Of a stretch of 64,000 nucleotides of DNA, positions 51,558-61,835 are shown one piece after another. The DNA lies in assembly GCA_937891765.1 (NCBI GenBank), contig CALAGQ010000125.1, positions 44,067 to 108,066 on the forward strand, given 5' to 3'. Below the pieces are notes generated by a model that was given only the letters and a program-made list of their open reading frames with translations, was not told where the DNA came from and did not search any database. The position numbers were made by a program, and so were the translations under genes. Every line of letters begins with the position of its first letter. Within the stretch, counting starts at the first letter, position 1. Origin of the DNA: an uncultured Nitrospina sp. GTDB taxonomy: Bacteria; Nitrospinota; Nitrospinia; Nitrospinales; VA-1.

Positions 51558-53026
51558 ATATCCAAGCCATCTTCAATGTCGTAGGCGTTCTGCTGGTCCT
51601 TCTTTCCGGTTTGACTCTGGCCCCCATAGGCGTTTCGCTGTATTACGGCCACGCTCCTATTGAAGGTTTCATGTCTGAGACCTTGGCGTTTGGCTGGACA
51701 TTTGGACTCAGTCTGACATCCGGCCTGCTATTGTGGAAACTTTTTCCTTCCGGATTAGCCAAACTCCGGGATCGTGAAGGATTTGCCATTGTCACCGTTT
51801 CCTGGCTGTCTATGTCGGCCTTTGGCGCGTTGCCTTTTTATTTGAGCGGCGCCTGCCCTGAATTCATTGACGCATTTTTTGAAAGCACCAGCGGTTTCAC
51901 CACCACCGGAGCCTCCATCCTGCAAGATATCGATGCGATGCCGCACGGCATCCTGTTCTGGAGAAACCTGATGCAATGGATCGGGGGAATGGGAATTATT
52001 CTGCTTTCTCTGGCCATCTTCCCCATGCTGGGGATCGGCAGCTTCCACCTGTTCAAGGCGGAAATTCCTGGTGGATCAACCGTGGAACAAACGCAACCCA
52101 GGCTCGCCGAGACTGCAAAAATCCTCTGGAAAACATATCTGACTCTAACCCTCCTCGAAATTTTTGCTCTGCGTTTTGCCGGCCTGGATTGGTTCGACTC
52201 GGTTTGCCACACTTTTTCCACGGTAGCGACAGGCGGGTTTTCTCCGCATAACGATAGCATCAGCGCTTTAAACAATGTTTATATCGAGAGCATCATCATT
52301 CTTTTCATGTTCCTGGGGGGAATCAACTTTGCTCTGCACTTTCAACTGGTACGAAGAAATTTTTCGGTCATCTTCAAGAACCCTGAGTTTCAGGCCTATT
52401 GCGCAATACTTCTCGTGGGTATCCTGTTTGCAACCTGGGGCCTCATCCAGGTGCCTGGGAATGGTGACGCAGGCCATGCCTTTCGCAGTGCGGCTTTCAC
52501 CGTGGTCTCCATCAACACCACCACCGGCTTCGTCACCGATGATTTCAATGTATGGCCGGAATATTTAAAACTGTTTCTTGTCATCATCATGATGGTGGGC
52601 GGGTGCTCCGGTTCCACCAGCGGGTCGTTCAAAGTCATTCGGTTTATCATCCTGCTGAAAATCATTATGCGGGAGCTTAAAAATCTGGTGCATCCACGCG
52701 CCATTTTCCACGTCAAAGTGGGAGATAAAACTATTGACGCAGATGACCTTTCCAATGTTGCCGCCCTGACTTTCTTGTTCATGGGCTTGACCGCTCTGGG
52801 CGGAGTGTTTCTATCAGCCATGGGCGTGGACCTCACCACAGCCTTGTCGGCGACCGTCGCTTCCCTTTTCAATATTGGCCCCGGTCTCGGCGATGTCGGT
52901 GCAATGGGGAGTTATGCGGGAATCCCAGCAATGGGAAAGGGCATTCTCATCCTTTTTATGCTATTGGGAAGGCTTGAAATTTACGGTGTTATTCTGCTTT
53001 TTCTGCCCATGACCTGGCGCAAATAA
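51554..53026 (+). CDS. trkH: Trk potassium uptake channel TrkH
   Basis: 490 residues with the fourfold M1-P-M2 layout of the Trk/Ktr/HKT family. Selectivity-filter loops are visible at STSGFTTTGAS, STVATGGFSPHN, SINTTTGFVTDDF and SLFNIGPGLGDVG, and the second-half GGCSGSTSGSFKVIRF is a family signature. It imports K+ (or Na+) driven by the membrane potential; the presence of a Na+ pump nearby fits a Na+-linked cell. It overlaps trkA by 4 bases. Confidence 0.95.
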   Translation: MNIQAIFNVVGVLLVLLSGLTLAPIGVSLYYGHAPIEGFMSETLAFGWTFGLSLTSGLLLWKLFPSGLAKLRDREGFAIVTVSWLSMSAFGALPFYLSGACPEFIDAFFESTSGFTTTGASILQDIDAMPHGILFWRNLMQWIGGMGIILLSLAIFPMLGIGSFHLFKAEIPGGSTVEQTQPRLAETAKILWKTYLTLTLLEIFALRFAGLDWFDSVCHTFSTVATGGFSPHNDSISALNNVYIESIIILFMFLGGINFALHFQLVRRNFSVIFKNPEFQAYCAILLVGILFATWGLIQVPGNGDAGHAFRSAAFTVVSINTTTGFVTDDFNVWPEYLKLFLVIIMMVGGCSGSTSGSFKVIRFIILLKIIMRELKNLVHPRAIFHVKVGDKTIDADDLSNVAALTFLFMGLTALGGVFLSAMGVDLTTALSATVASLFNIGPGLGDVGAMGSYAGIPAMGKGILILFMLLGRLEIYGVILLFLPMTWRK

Positions 53027-53250
53027 GATTTGATTTTGACCCCACAATAAATTAAAATTTCGATTTCCCAGCCTGAACTTTGTCCACGGGTGACACTAAA
53101 ACTCATAGGAAAAAACCGCGTCGGCTTTCAGGAAAAATCAGCGGGGAACGCCAGTCAAAGCGAATTTCGAGGTGCGGGTCGGGCGTTGATTTATTGAACT
53201 TAACTTTCGGGTCCCAGGGTATTCCTGGTTCATAAAGGAATTTAAATAGC

Positions 53251-54990
53251 ATGGAAACCAATCCACTCAAAATCACTGAACTTGTCTTGCGGGATGCGCA
53301 TCAATCTCTTCTTGCGACCCGAATGCGGACCGAAGATATGCTCCCCATCGCCGAAAAACTCGATCAGGTGGGATTTTTCTCCTTGGAAATGTGGGGCGGA
53401 GCAACTTTTGACACCTGCATCCGGTTTCTCAATGAAGATCCCTGGGAACGCGCCCGGGCCCTCAAGAAGAAAATGCCCAACACTCCCTTTCAAATGTTGC
53501 TGAGAGGGCAAAACACCGTCGGTTACCGACATTATGCCGATGATATTGTCGAACGGTTCGTCAAGCAATCGGTGGATGTTGGAATCAATATTTTCAGGAT
53601 CTTTGATGCCCTCAATGATTTTCGCAACATTGAAACGGCCGTAAATACCGTAAAAAAATGCGGCGAAACAGTTGAAGGGTGTATCAGCTACACAGTCAGC
53701 CCGTTTCATAATATCGAACTCTACCTGAAGATGGGGACAAGGCTGGAGGAGATGGGTTCTGACATTCTCTGCATTAAAGATATGGCGGGCCTTTTGACTC
53801 CCGATGTGACCAAGACTCTGGTCACCGAACTCAAGAAAAACATCAAGATCCCGATCCATTTGCACACCCATGCGACAACCGGACTGGTAGGCATGAACAT
53901 GCAATGCGCCATAGAGGCGGGAGTGGATATGGTAGACACCGCTATCTCCTCCTTATCCATGGGGACATCTCATTACGCAACGGAATGTATCGTGGCCGCA
54001 CTGAAAGATACTCCCAGAGATACCGGTCTGGATCTTAACCTGCTTGAAGAAATCAACAATTACTTCACCGAAGTGAGGAAAAATTATGCAGAGTTTGAAA
54101 GCGATTTCAAGGGTGTGGATATTAATATTCTCAAATCGCAAATTCCCGGCGGCATGATTTCCAATATGGAAAACCAGTTGCGGGAACAAAACGCGCTCGA
54201 CAAACTCGAGGAAGTGCTCAAAGAAGTTCCCAGAGTGCGCAAAGACATGGGCTACCCTCCCCTGGTCACGCCTACCAGCCAGATCGTCGGTTCACAGGCA
54301 ACCTTGAACGTATTGACAGGGGAGCGCTATAAAATCATCACCAAGGAAACCCGGCAATGCGTGTTGGGCAACTACGGAAAACTGCCCGCCCCAATCGACG
54401 AAGAACTGATGAATAAGGTTTCTGCGGATGGGAAAGTCACCGACTGCCGTCCCGCCGATTTGCTCGATCCTGAATGGGGCACGGTTTGCAAGGAGTTGGG
54501 CGATCAATACACCAGCGAAGAAGACCGGTTGACCTATGCCCTGTTTCCAAAAGTGGCTCTGAAATTTTTTGAGGCGCGAGGCAAACCCCAGCCGAAAGCC
54601 GCTGCCGCACAAACAAACGCTCCGGTCGCCGCCGCTCCTGCCGGATCAGCCGTTTATAGCGTTCGGGTTAATGGAAAAGATTATACTGTTGAAGTTGCCG
54701 CTGGAGGAGCCGCTTCTCCTGCCCCTGCAGTAACTGCACCTGCTGCTTTACCAGTTGCTGCCCCCGCAGCCAGCAATGGTTCACCGTTGGTGGCACCTCT
54801 TCCGGGGTCCATCTTCTCCATGAAGTGCAAGCAGGGTGATGCGGTGAATGAGGGCGATACCATCCTTGTTATGGAGTCCATGAAAATGGAATCTGAAATC
54901 ACCGCCCATCAGTCCGGAACCATTCAATCTGTTCTGGTTAAAGAAGGCGATAGCGTGCAAACCGGCGATGAACTGGTCATCATAGGATAA
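53251..54990 (+). CDS. oadA: Oxaloacetate decarboxylase alpha / pyruvate carboxylase subunit B, biotin-containing
   Basis: 579 residues. A TIM-barrel carboxyltransferase domain ([53 protein letters not shown] metal His-x-His, the LR G QN-type loop [14 protein letters not shown]) and a conserved helical domain are followed by an Ala/Pro-rich hinge (~455-520). The C-terminal biotinyl domain carries the acceptor VMESMKMES. It transfers CO2 from oxaloacetate to biotin, or the reverse when it serves as pyruvate carboxylase subunit B. Here oadB and oadG follow directly, so the Na+-pumping decarboxylase role is favoured. AAAGGA lies upstream of the ATG. Confidence 0.93.
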   Translation: METNPLKITELVLRDAHQSLLATRMRTEDMLPIAEKLDQVGFFSLEMWGGATFDTCIRFLNEDPWERARALKKKMPNTPFQMLLRGQNTVGYRHYADDIVERFVKQSVDVGINIFRIFDALNDFRNIETAVNTVKKCGETVEGCISYTVSPFHNIELYLKMGTRLEEMGSDILCIKDMAGLLTPDVTKTLVTELKKNIKIPIHLHTHATTGLVGMNMQCAIEAGVDMVDTAISSLSMGTSHYATECIVAALKDTPRDTGLDLNLLEEINNYFTEVRKNYAEFESDFKGVDINILKSQIPGGMISNMENQLREQNALDKLEEVLKEVPRVRKDMGYPPLVTPTSQIVGSQATLNVLTGERYKIITKETRQCVLGNYGKLPAPIDEELMNKVSADGKVTDCRPADLLDPEWGTVCKELGDQYTSEEDRLTYALFPKVALKFFEARGKPQPKAAAAQTNAPVAAAPAGSAVYSVRVNGKDYTVEVAAGGAASPAPAVTAPAALPVAAPAASNGSPLVAPLPGSIFSMKCKQGDAVNEGDTILVMESMKMESEITAHQSGTIQSVLVKEGDSVQTGDELVIIG

Positions 54991-56225
54991 TGGAATTCAG
55001 CTTCGGGGCATCCGCTTCTAAAATATTAAACACCACCGGCTTCTCCAGTCTGGAAGGTGGCGATGTGATCATGCTTCTGGTCGCCTGCCTTCTGCTCTAT
55101 CTGGCAGTCTGGAAGAAGTTTGAACCGCTTCTACTCCTGCCCATTGGTTTCGGGTGCCTGCTTGCCAACATTCCCATGAGCATGATGGCGAGCACCGATG
55201 CTGGCGGACTCCTCAACTTTTTTTATCAAGGCGTCAAACACGAAGTACTTCCTCCACTGGTTTTTCTGGGAGTGGGCGCGTTGACAGACTTTGGCCCGCT
55301 TCTGGCCAATCCCGCAACACTTCTTCTCGGTGCCGCCGCTCAGGTGGGTGTTTATGCCACCCTCATTGGCGCTGTGTTGCTCGGGTTTAACATGCATGAA
55401 GCCAGTGCCATCGGCATCATCGGCGGTGCAGATGGCCCCACATCCATTTTCATAGCCAGCAAGCTGGCGCCGCATTTGCTCGCTCCGATTGCTGTGGCGG
55501 CTTATTCCTATATGTCTCTGGTTCCGCTTATCCAACCTCCGATCATGAAACTTTTAACGACGGAGAAAGAGCGAAAAATCAAGATGAAACAATTGAAGCC
55601 GATATCCAAAACGGTAAAGATTCTTTTCCCCGTTGTGGTGACCATCGTCTGTTGTTTGATGTTACCCGGCGTCACCCCGCTTTTGGGAATGCTGATGCTC
55701 GGCAATTTGTTCCGCGAGTCCGGCGTCACCGCCCGTTTGCACGAAACCGCAGAAACTCATTTGATCAACATCGTCACCATTTTTTTAGCATTGGCCGTAG
55801 GTTCTTCCATGACCGCCGACTCTTTTTTGCGGGTTGAAACCCTTAAAATTATTGTGCTGGGCTTATTGGCTTTCAGTATTGCCACAGCAGGTGGTGTGCT
55901 TTTTGGAAAACTCATGTGCAAAATGACCGGGGGTCGGGTCAACCCGCTCATCGGTTCGGCAGGGGTTTCGGCTGTGCCCATGGCGGCACGGGTTTCCCAG
56001 AAAGTTGGAGCGGATACAGACCCTTCTAATTTTTTACTGATGCACGCAATGGGACCCAATGTCGCAGGTGTTATTGGTAGTGCTGTGGCCGCCGGGGTGT
56101 TCATCTCTCTATTCGGAGATACCACTCCCATAGACCAGCATGCTGCTATCGCTGATGTCATCGGCACTGTAGAACCCGGCATCAAAGCCGCGATTGCACA
56201 AGTAGCTGGCGCTATACATCATTAA
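54990..56225 (+). CDS. oadB: Na+-translocating decarboxylase, beta subunit
   Basis: 411 residues, polytopic (about ten helices). Conserved regions are [40 protein letters not shown] (the Asp-containing Na+ site), [14 protein letters not shown] and [17 protein letters not shown]. It decarboxylates carboxybiotin and moves two Na+ outward per turnover. It could equally serve methylmalonyl-CoA or glutaconyl-CoA decarboxylase; the alpha subunit upstream points to oxaloacetate. Its start overlaps the oadA stop by one base. Confidence 0.95.
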   Translation: MEFSFGASASKILNTTGFSSLEGGDVIMLLVACLLLYLAVWKKFEPLLLLPIGFGCLLANIPMSMMASTDAGGLLNFFYQGVKHEVLPPLVFLGVGALTDFGPLLANPATLLLGAAAQVGVYATLIGAVLLGFNMHEASAIGIIGGADGPTSIFIASKLAPHLLAPIAVAAYSYMSLVPLIQPPIMKLLTTEKERKIKMKQLKPISKTVKILFPVVVTIVCCLMLPGVTPLLGMLMLGNLFRESGVTARLHETAETHLINIVTIFLALAVGSSMTADSFLRVETLKIIVLGLLAFSIATAGGVLFGKLMCKMTGGRVNPLIGSAGVSAVPMAARVSQKVGADTDPSNFLLMHAMGPNVAGVIGSAVAAGVFISLFGDTTPIDQHAAIADVIGTVEPGIKAAIAQVAGAIHH

Positions 56226-56237
56226 GAGAGATTCTTT

Positions 56238-56507
56238 ATGGAAGCTTCATTTCTAGCGGCTGTCAACGTTTCTATTCTGGCCATGGCGGTGATTTTCACC
56301 GTTCTGGTTATTTTGATCTTCACCATTCAGGTTTTGGTGAAACTGATCCCCTATGAAGCTCCACCCCCTGCACCTCCTCGCAATCAAACCGCAGCTCCTG
56401 CAAGCGGTGACCATGACGATCATGTGGCCGCCATTACAGCAACTCTGGCCATGCACATGGGAAAATCCCCCAACGAATTTAGAATCGTCAATATTTCCCA
56501 GCGCTAA
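56238..56507 (+). CDS. oadG: Na+-translocating decarboxylase, gamma subunit
   Basis: 89 residues: a single membrane helix (SILAMAVIFTVLVILIFTIQVLV) and a proline-rich linker with a cytoplasmic tail, the OadG layout. Gamma links the alpha subunit to the membrane beta subunit and binds Zn in some species; the HDDHVAAITATLAMH segment could supply ligands. It is the third gene here, whereas Klebsiella-type operons order them gamma-alpha-beta. A hairpin starts immediately after its stop codon. Confidence 0.82.
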   Translation: MEASFLAAVNVSILAMAVIFTVLVILIFTIQVLVKLIPYEAPPPAPPRNQTAAPASGDHDDHVAAITATLAMHMGKSPNEFRIVNISQR

Positions 56508-56522
56508 CCAGCGAGCCGCTGG
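56508..56522. repeat. REP-like hairpin directly after oadG
   Basis: CCAGC-GAGCC-GCTGG, a perfect 5-bp stem touching the oadG stop. The copy at 47955 has CCGGC/GCCGG around the same loop, a compensatory change. Confidence 0.65.
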
Positions 56523-56568
56523 TGGCAAGGAGCAATGACCTTCACTGGCAGAAACGGGTTAGCTCGGC

Positions 56569-59500
56569 TTAATGAGCTGGCTCCGCGACTGGTGGATGTG
56601 TTGGCGTTGCTTCAGGCAGATTATCTGTGATAGGAGACAGGATATCTTGCGGAGTCTGTAAAATGCCCTGAAAAATCCCCATGACCTTTTTTCCTAGAGA
56701 CGTAAAAGGAATCGCGCTGATATCAGGATCATTGAAATCCCCTTTCACCGTGTAGTAGGTTTTCAGCAGGCTTTTTTCATCGCCACCGGTTATGATTTTC
56801 CCGACCAGTGGAATTTTCGTCAGGAACCGGTCGAGTCCGGCCAGAGGAGCAACCCCTACCACCGTATCCATCTGATTATTCATCAGGTCAAAGTTGCCGA
56901 CTATGGAGGTTCTCCGGTTGTTGGTTTCGACGATAAAGTTTTCCGTTTCAAACACTCCGCCTTTAGAAACGATCTCTCCGGAAATCTGCCTGAAGGAAGA
57001 CGGCTCTTCCTTTTCCAAAGGGTTGGATTGAGGGATCGAACTGAACAACCTGCGAATACCCCTTTTAAGCTTATCTTTATTTATGCTTCCGGATCGGATA
57101 TCCAGAAATATTCGGCCTGACAGGGATCGGGCAATTTCTTTCCAGTCTTTTCCACTGCCTATGAGCCGGGCATCCATCGTTTTCACTTTTCCACTTAAAC
57201 CGTTTTTTAAAACATCACCAAAAAAGCCGAACAGGTTGTTTGTTTCCATGTTCTGGGCTTGAACGCCTGCCTCAATATGCCCAACCCCTTTGTGATCGAC
57301 CAACATCCGCCCGCTACTTTTGATCGATGCGTTGGAGGCAAAAGTCAGGTCCTTCATTTCTATTTCCCTGTCCTTCAGGACAATGCTTCCTGCAACCTGA
57401 TCCAGATTTAAAAGTTTGTAGCCCAGTTGATCCAGACTAAAATTTATCTGGCCTTTGCCTTTGGCAAAAAACTCCGACTGGTTCAGCCTGTCAATTATAG
57501 ACGTCTCTTTGTCTTGCGATTCGGGGAAAATTTCATCAATATCCAATCTCTTTCCGGCGATATCCAAATCCAGGCTGGGGGAATCACCTCTTTGGTAAAC
57601 ACCGAAAAACCTGAGCCCACTTTGATTAGCCTTGATACTTCCTGAGCGAATGTCCAGGCGATCCTCTTTAAACTTCAGGCTGGCATCCACCATCACGGGC
57701 GATGAAAAGTTTTTTGGCCGGATTTTCAGTTTCCTCAACTCCATCTCACCTTCGAATTTTGCATCCTGGAGATTATTCAAGTTGCCGGAACCGGTGATTT
57801 TAAAATCGGTGCTGCCGTCTATCTCCGCATCAAAAAATCGAAAAAACTGCTGGGAGGGATAAGTCTGAAAATTATTGGCCACCAGACTGATGGTGAACTC
57901 AGGGTTATCAAGGTCGGGGATTCGAACAGTTCCTGAGACATGATTTCCGCCCAACTCATAAGACCAATTGTCGATGGTTAATCCTCCATTTTTTAAAACG
58001 CTGCCTTTGGCTTTAAGTTTACTCAAGGCGTTGGGACGTTTTTCCATAAAGCCGGGAATTTGATAACCCACCCGTGCCAGATCGGCCTGATGTTCAAACT
58101 TAAAGGAGTCCATGTTGCCATTCAGGTTCAGGGAAACGTGGGCAGGGCCAGAAAATTTCAAATCCTTAAAAACAGGGATATCCTTCAAGTCGGACTGTAC
58201 AAGTCCCGGGAAGTTCAGGCGCAGGGCATATTTCAGCTTCTTGATATTCTTGCGATCTATTTCCCCCTCCAGTTGAATGGGTGAATCGCCGTACTGGCCG
58301 TTCAAGTTCTCCAGTCTTATTCTTCCATCGCCATAAGAGATATTGCCGTTCAGGTTCGTCATCGCCCGCAACCGGTTCGGATATTTCATGGAGAAGTTTT
58401 TCAACTCAATTTTTCCCCACTCCTTTTCCGTTTCCGGCTTATTGGGGTTGCCCTGCGACCGGTAGTTCATGATCAACTCACCGGAAGTAAAGTCCAAGCC
58501 TTCCTTCAAGCTCAGCAGGACATCTTCGGAATTATCAGACAGGACATAAAACAAATCGCTGGATGCGATTTTGTAGGTCGACGACATTTTTTTCAGCGGC
58601 TCTCCATTACGGAAACCCATCTCTCCGTTCATCTTTGAAAAGGAGCTTTTGGAAAAATTTCCGGAAAGGTTGTCATACCTGATAACCGGAATCCAGGAGG
58701 CGTCTTTGCGCTTGTCCGCTTCCGGAGTATGGGTATAGATAATTTCCCCATTCAGGTTTTCCAGTCGCGGCTCAAACTCCTTATCATTAAGCGAAACGTC
58801 CTGCATGCTTATCTTTCCCGAGATCGCCAAACTGTCGAAATCATCCAGCGGACCCTTCACGTCCAGACGAACTTTTGCGGTCCCTTTAAATTCATCGTAG
58901 ATCGCAATGGAATCGAACAAGGCGTGCCCTTTGAAAACCTTTTTGAGGGTTCCATGAAACTGACTCATCTCCACTTCGTTTTCGACTTCAAGGTCCACCA
59001 AGGGCCGCGTCATGATGTCATTGATGGTTCCATGTACATTATTGATGGGCTGGTTTTCATACTTGGCCTTAGTAATATGCAGGGTGGTGTTTCCCTTGTG
59101 CACACTGAAAGTTCCCGTCACATTCTGTAACGCCGGCAAAGGGGACTGCCAGTCCACGTGCTTCATTTCAAATTCTGTGGAAATTAAACCCCGGTTTTCT
59201 TCCCGCGCCAAGTCTCTAAGCTGATCCACGCTCCCGTCGAATTTCAATGACTTTATTTTTATCGAACCGTTTTTAAACCGGGACTGCACCAACGCGTGGT
59301 ATTCCTCAGGAAAAAACTTTAACGGCAGGTAATCGACGCTTTTATTAACCTGAAATGAATCGGAAACCAGATCAAAGGATACAGAAGGATCTTTGGAAAG
59401 AAAATTGTTGAGGGACGCCTTGGCCGTGAATTTAAAAGGCTCCGATACCGATTTCAACTCTTCAATATGAAGGGAGTCCTTATTGAGGGAAATCTTGTAT

Positions 59501-60420
59501 TCCAAGCCACCACGGTGGGGCACGCGGGCATCTCTCAATGTTGCACGCTCTTTATTCAAGGAATATTTCAGCGTGCCTTCCGTCTTCATGGCACCACCGA
59601 GATTCCCTGAAAAGATGGAGTCCAAAGACAATAAGCTGTCCGCAGGAGCTTTAGCCAACACCTTTCTCAAGTAGGGCTGAAAATTTGAGACATTCAGTTC
59701 ATCGACCCGTATCTGACCATTAACGGAAATGCCGGTAAAACCCTGGTCTTCAGAAAAATTGTCGAACGCTCCGGAAGCCTGGAAAGCAGTGGGTGAACTC
59801 CCGCTGAGGATTTCCCCTTTTAAATTGAATTGAAAGGGGGAGTTGAGAAGGTTTTTCCGCACGGAAAAATGAATCCGCTCCAGATCCAGTGGCAGGGGGC
59901 TATCTGAAGGGCGATTTAAATAGTCCTTAAAGTGTATGGCGCCATCTTCCACCATGAGTTGGTTCATGAGGCTGGCTTTTAGAACTTTGAACAAACCACT
60001 GTCAGCAGGCCGGGTGATCCACTTCTTCACATCACCTAAGCTGAGCCGCCCCTCTGCATTCCGGGTCACACTGAGGGATGCCCCCTGAACAATGATTTTC
60101 TTGATCTCAACCTGTTTAATCAGTAACGGCAATAACCGGACCACCACCCACACACTGCGTGCTGTCAGCTCCGGTTCCTCAGCAAATCGAGACTTGACCG
60201 AGACATCTTTCAAGCGAACACTGAGGCCGCGGAAAATATCCATCTCAGCGTCACCGATTTTTACTTTCCGCTGTGTCAACTCCTCCAGCTTCTCTACCGC
60301 CGCCGTTTTGATCTCTCCCAGATTACGTAACTGATAATAGGCCAAAGAACAAACGGAGATCACCCCGATCACTAGCGTGAACAGGGAATAAAAAATAATC
60401 CTTTTGCGGTAAAGCGGCAT
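56569..60420 (-). CDS. AsmA/TamB-like giant envelope protein
   Basis: 1283 residues: one N-terminal membrane helix (IIFYSLFTLVIGVISVCSLAYY) and then a very long beta-strand-rich periplasmic part typical of the AsmA/YhdP/TamB repeat architecture. The C-terminal AsmA-like region holds IRSGSINKDKLKRG and the MNNQMDTVVGVAPLAGLD signature that often ends with a Pro-rich tail (TPTHPPVAEPAH). Such proteins form lipid-conducting grooves that carry phospholipids toward the outer membrane. Length matches YhdP (~1270). A remnant of the dispersed repeat (CCGC-GACTG-GTGG at 56583-56595) overlaps its last codons. Confidence 0.85.
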   Translation of the reverse strand: MPLYRKRIIFYSLFTLVIGVISVCSLAYYQLRNLGEIKTAAVEKLEELTQRKVKIGDAEMDIFRGLSVRLKDVSVKSRFAEEPELTARSVWVVVRLLPLLIKQVEIKKIIVQGASLSVTRNAEGRLSLGDVKKWITRPADSGLFKVLKASLMNQLMVEDGAIHFKDYLNRPSDSPLPLDLERIHFSVRKNLLNSPFQFNLKGEILSGSSPTAFQASGAFDNFSEDQGFTGISVNGQIRVDELNVSNFQPYLRKVLAKAPADSLLSLDSIFSGNLGGAMKTEGTLKYSLNKERATLRDARVPHRGGLEYKISLNKDSLHIEELKSVSEPFKFTAKASLNNFLSKDPSVSFDLVSDSFQVNKSVDYLPLKFFPEEYHALVQSRFKNGSIKIKSLKFDGSVDQLRDLAREENRGLISTEFEMKHVDWQSPLPALQNVTGTFSVHKGNTTLHITKAKYENQPINNVHGTINDIMTRPLVDLEVENEVEMSQFHGTLKKVFKGHALFDSIAIYDEFKGTAKVRLDVKGPLDDFDSLAISGKISMQDVSLNDKEFEPRLENLNGEIIYTHTPEADKRKDASWIPVIRYDNLSGNFSKSSFSKMNGEMGFRNGEPLKKMSSTYKIASSDLFYVLSDNSEDVLLSLKEGLDFTSGELIMNYRSQGNPNKPETEKEWGKIELKNFSMKYPNRLRAMTNLNGNISYGDGRIRLENLNGQYGDSPIQLEGEIDRKNIKKLKYALRLNFPGLVQSDLKDIPVFKDLKFSGPAHVSLNLNGNMDSFKFEHQADLARVGYQIPGFMEKRPNALSKLKAKGSVLKNGGLTIDNWSYELGGNHVSGTVRIPDLDNPEFTISLVANNFQTYPSQQFFRFFDAEIDGSTDFKITGSGNLNNLQDAKFEGEMELRKLKIRPKNFSSPVMVDASLKFKEDRLDIRSGSIKANQSGLRFFGVYQRGDSPSLDLDIAGKRLDIDEIFPESQDKETSIIDRLNQSEFFAKGKGQINFSLDQLGYKLLNLDQVAGSIVLKDREIEMKDLTFASNASIKSSGRMLVDHKGVGHIEAGVQAQNMETNNLFGFFGDVLKNGLSGKVKTMDARLIGSGKDWKEIARSLSGRIFLDIRSGSINKDKLKRGIRRLFSSIPQSNPLEKEEPSSFRQISGEIVSKGGVFETENFIVETNNRRTSIVGNFDLMNNQMDTVVGVAPLAGLDRFLTKIPLVGKIITGGDEKSLLKTYYTVKGDFNDPDISAIPFTSLGKKVMGIFQGILQTPQDILSPITDNLPEATPTHPPVAEPAH

Positions 60421-60649
60421 ATAAGGTTTACGGATCGCAGAAAAAGGTTAAAATAGCCTTCGCGGTTTTTCGCGGGAAAGAAAAAAATTTCGAGGAAAAG
60501 AAGCAAAACCGGTTCGTAACCGCTCATCAATCACTAATGGACGTGGCTAGTTAAGTCCATTGTTTTCATAATGTTATAGTCCGTTTAGGGCTTTTCGTCC
60601 AGCAAAAAGCCCGCATTGCTCTTTTTGACACTTTTTACATTTCACACTG

Positions 60650-61417
60650 ATGAAACCTACAGAACAGTCCTTAATTCTTGGAATCAATCCCGTACGGGAA
60701 GCCCTTTTAGCCTCTAAACGACGTTGTTACAGGCTGATTATCGAGCAGGGTAAACCCCCTGCAAGGATCCAGGCTGTGATCGAACTGGCCAAGGAAAAAC
60801 GAATTCCCATCGAGCCTTTGCCCAAGACGGCCTTCAATAATAAGTTCAAAAATCAGGTGCATCAGGGAATCGCGGGATACTTTTCCATCGTCGCCACTCT
60901 GGAACTGGAAAGCCTGATCGAAACCGCGTTTGAAAAAACCTCCCTGCCGACACTGGTCATTCTGGATGGAATTCAGGATCCGCAAAATCTGGGAGCGATC
61001 ATACGATCAGCGGAAACTCTGGGAATTCAGGGAATGATCCTGCCTAAACACGGCACATCGCCCCTGAACGAGACAGTAGCTAAATGTTCTTCAGGAGCTC
61101 TCGAACATTTACCCATCGCCTGGGTCACCAATTTGGCCCGCTGTATCGAACAACTCAAAGAAGCCGGATTCTGGGTCGCAGGTGTCGTGCCTGAGGGAGA
61201 GATGCCATGCTACCAGTACGAGTTCAATACCCCGGTGGCGCTGGTCATTGGAGGAGAGGAAAAAGGCATTCGACCTTTGCTGAAAAAATCCTGCGACGTC
61301 ACGCTCGCGATCCCCATGAAAGGCCGATTGGGATCCTTGAACGCGGCCTCAGCCAGCACAGTCGTCTTCTACGAAAATTTGCGTCAGAAAAAAATGCGGG
61401 ATAATGCCAAAGAGTGA
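60650..61417 (+). CDS. rlmB: 23S rRNA (guanosine-2'-O)-methyltransferase RlmB (TrmH/SPOUT family)
   Basis: 255 residues: N-terminal substrate domain with LGINPVREALLASKRRCYRLIIEQG, and SPOUT domain with LDGIQDPQNLGAIIRSAE, LVIGGEEKGIRPLLKKSCD and IPMKGRLGSLNAASASTVVFYE forming the knot. It methylates G2251 of 23S rRNA in E. coli. The family includes TrmH-type enzymes, so exact target is inferred from length and the domain pair. Confidence 0.93.
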   Translation: MKPTEQSLILGINPVREALLASKRRCYRLIIEQGKPPARIQAVIELAKEKRIPIEPLPKTAFNNKFKNQVHQGIAGYFSIVATLELESLIETAFEKTSLPTLVILDGIQDPQNLGAIIRSAETLGIQGMILPKHGTSPLNETVAKCSSGALEHLPIAWVTNLARCIEQLKEAGFWVAGVVPEGEMPCYQYEFNTPVALVIGGEEKGIRPLLKKSCDVTLAIPMKGRLGSLNAASASTVVFYENLRQKKMRDNAKE

Positions 61418-61451
61418 AGCACGGCCTTCATGGTTTGAAGACGGATGAAAC

Positions 61452-61655
61452 TTAAAGCCGGTTGTAGGATCGCATGCGACGCATGGCGGCTTTTCTTTTC
61501 TTCTTGGCTTCCTTCTGCTTGCGCTTTTTCTTTACGGAAGGCTTCTCATAAAACCTGCGGCGCTTAAGCTCCTTAAGCAGGCCTTCCTTCGTCATTTGAC
61601 GTTTCAAGACTTTTAAGGCTTTTTCAACCTGATTTTGATAAACTGTGACTTCCAA
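61452..61655 (-). CDS. rpsU: 30S ribosomal protein S21
   Basis: 67 residues, strongly basic, the usual S21 (bS21) pattern of EVTVYQNQVEKALKVLKRQMTKEGLLKELKRRRFYEKPSVKK-type helices split here by conserved KRRRFYEKPS. bS21 helps the small subunit base-pair with mRNA leaders. It stands alone on the minus strand, convergent with rlmB. GGAGAG is present upstream. Confidence 0.97.
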   Translation of the reverse strand: MEVTVYQNQVEKALKVLKRQMTKEGLLKELKRRRFYEKPSVKKKRKQKEAKKKRKAAMRRMRSYNRL

Positions 61656-61835
61656 AAATCTCTCCTTTCTACCCTGAGTTTTTTAGCAGGGGAGAACAAC
61701 TGTTTTGATGGCACAAAATAATGCTTCGCTACCAAACCTCCGGCACCAATGCTTCCGCACCTGACGGAAAAGCCATCCTATTATGAAGCTTGCGATTATC
61801 AACAAAAACCCCCACAAAGTCAAGACCCTAAAATA

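Noticed and set aside
61660..61700. Weak stem CCCTG/CAGGG upstream of rpsU as a regulatory hairpin
   Set aside because: Five base pairs with a long T-rich loop, too weak to support.
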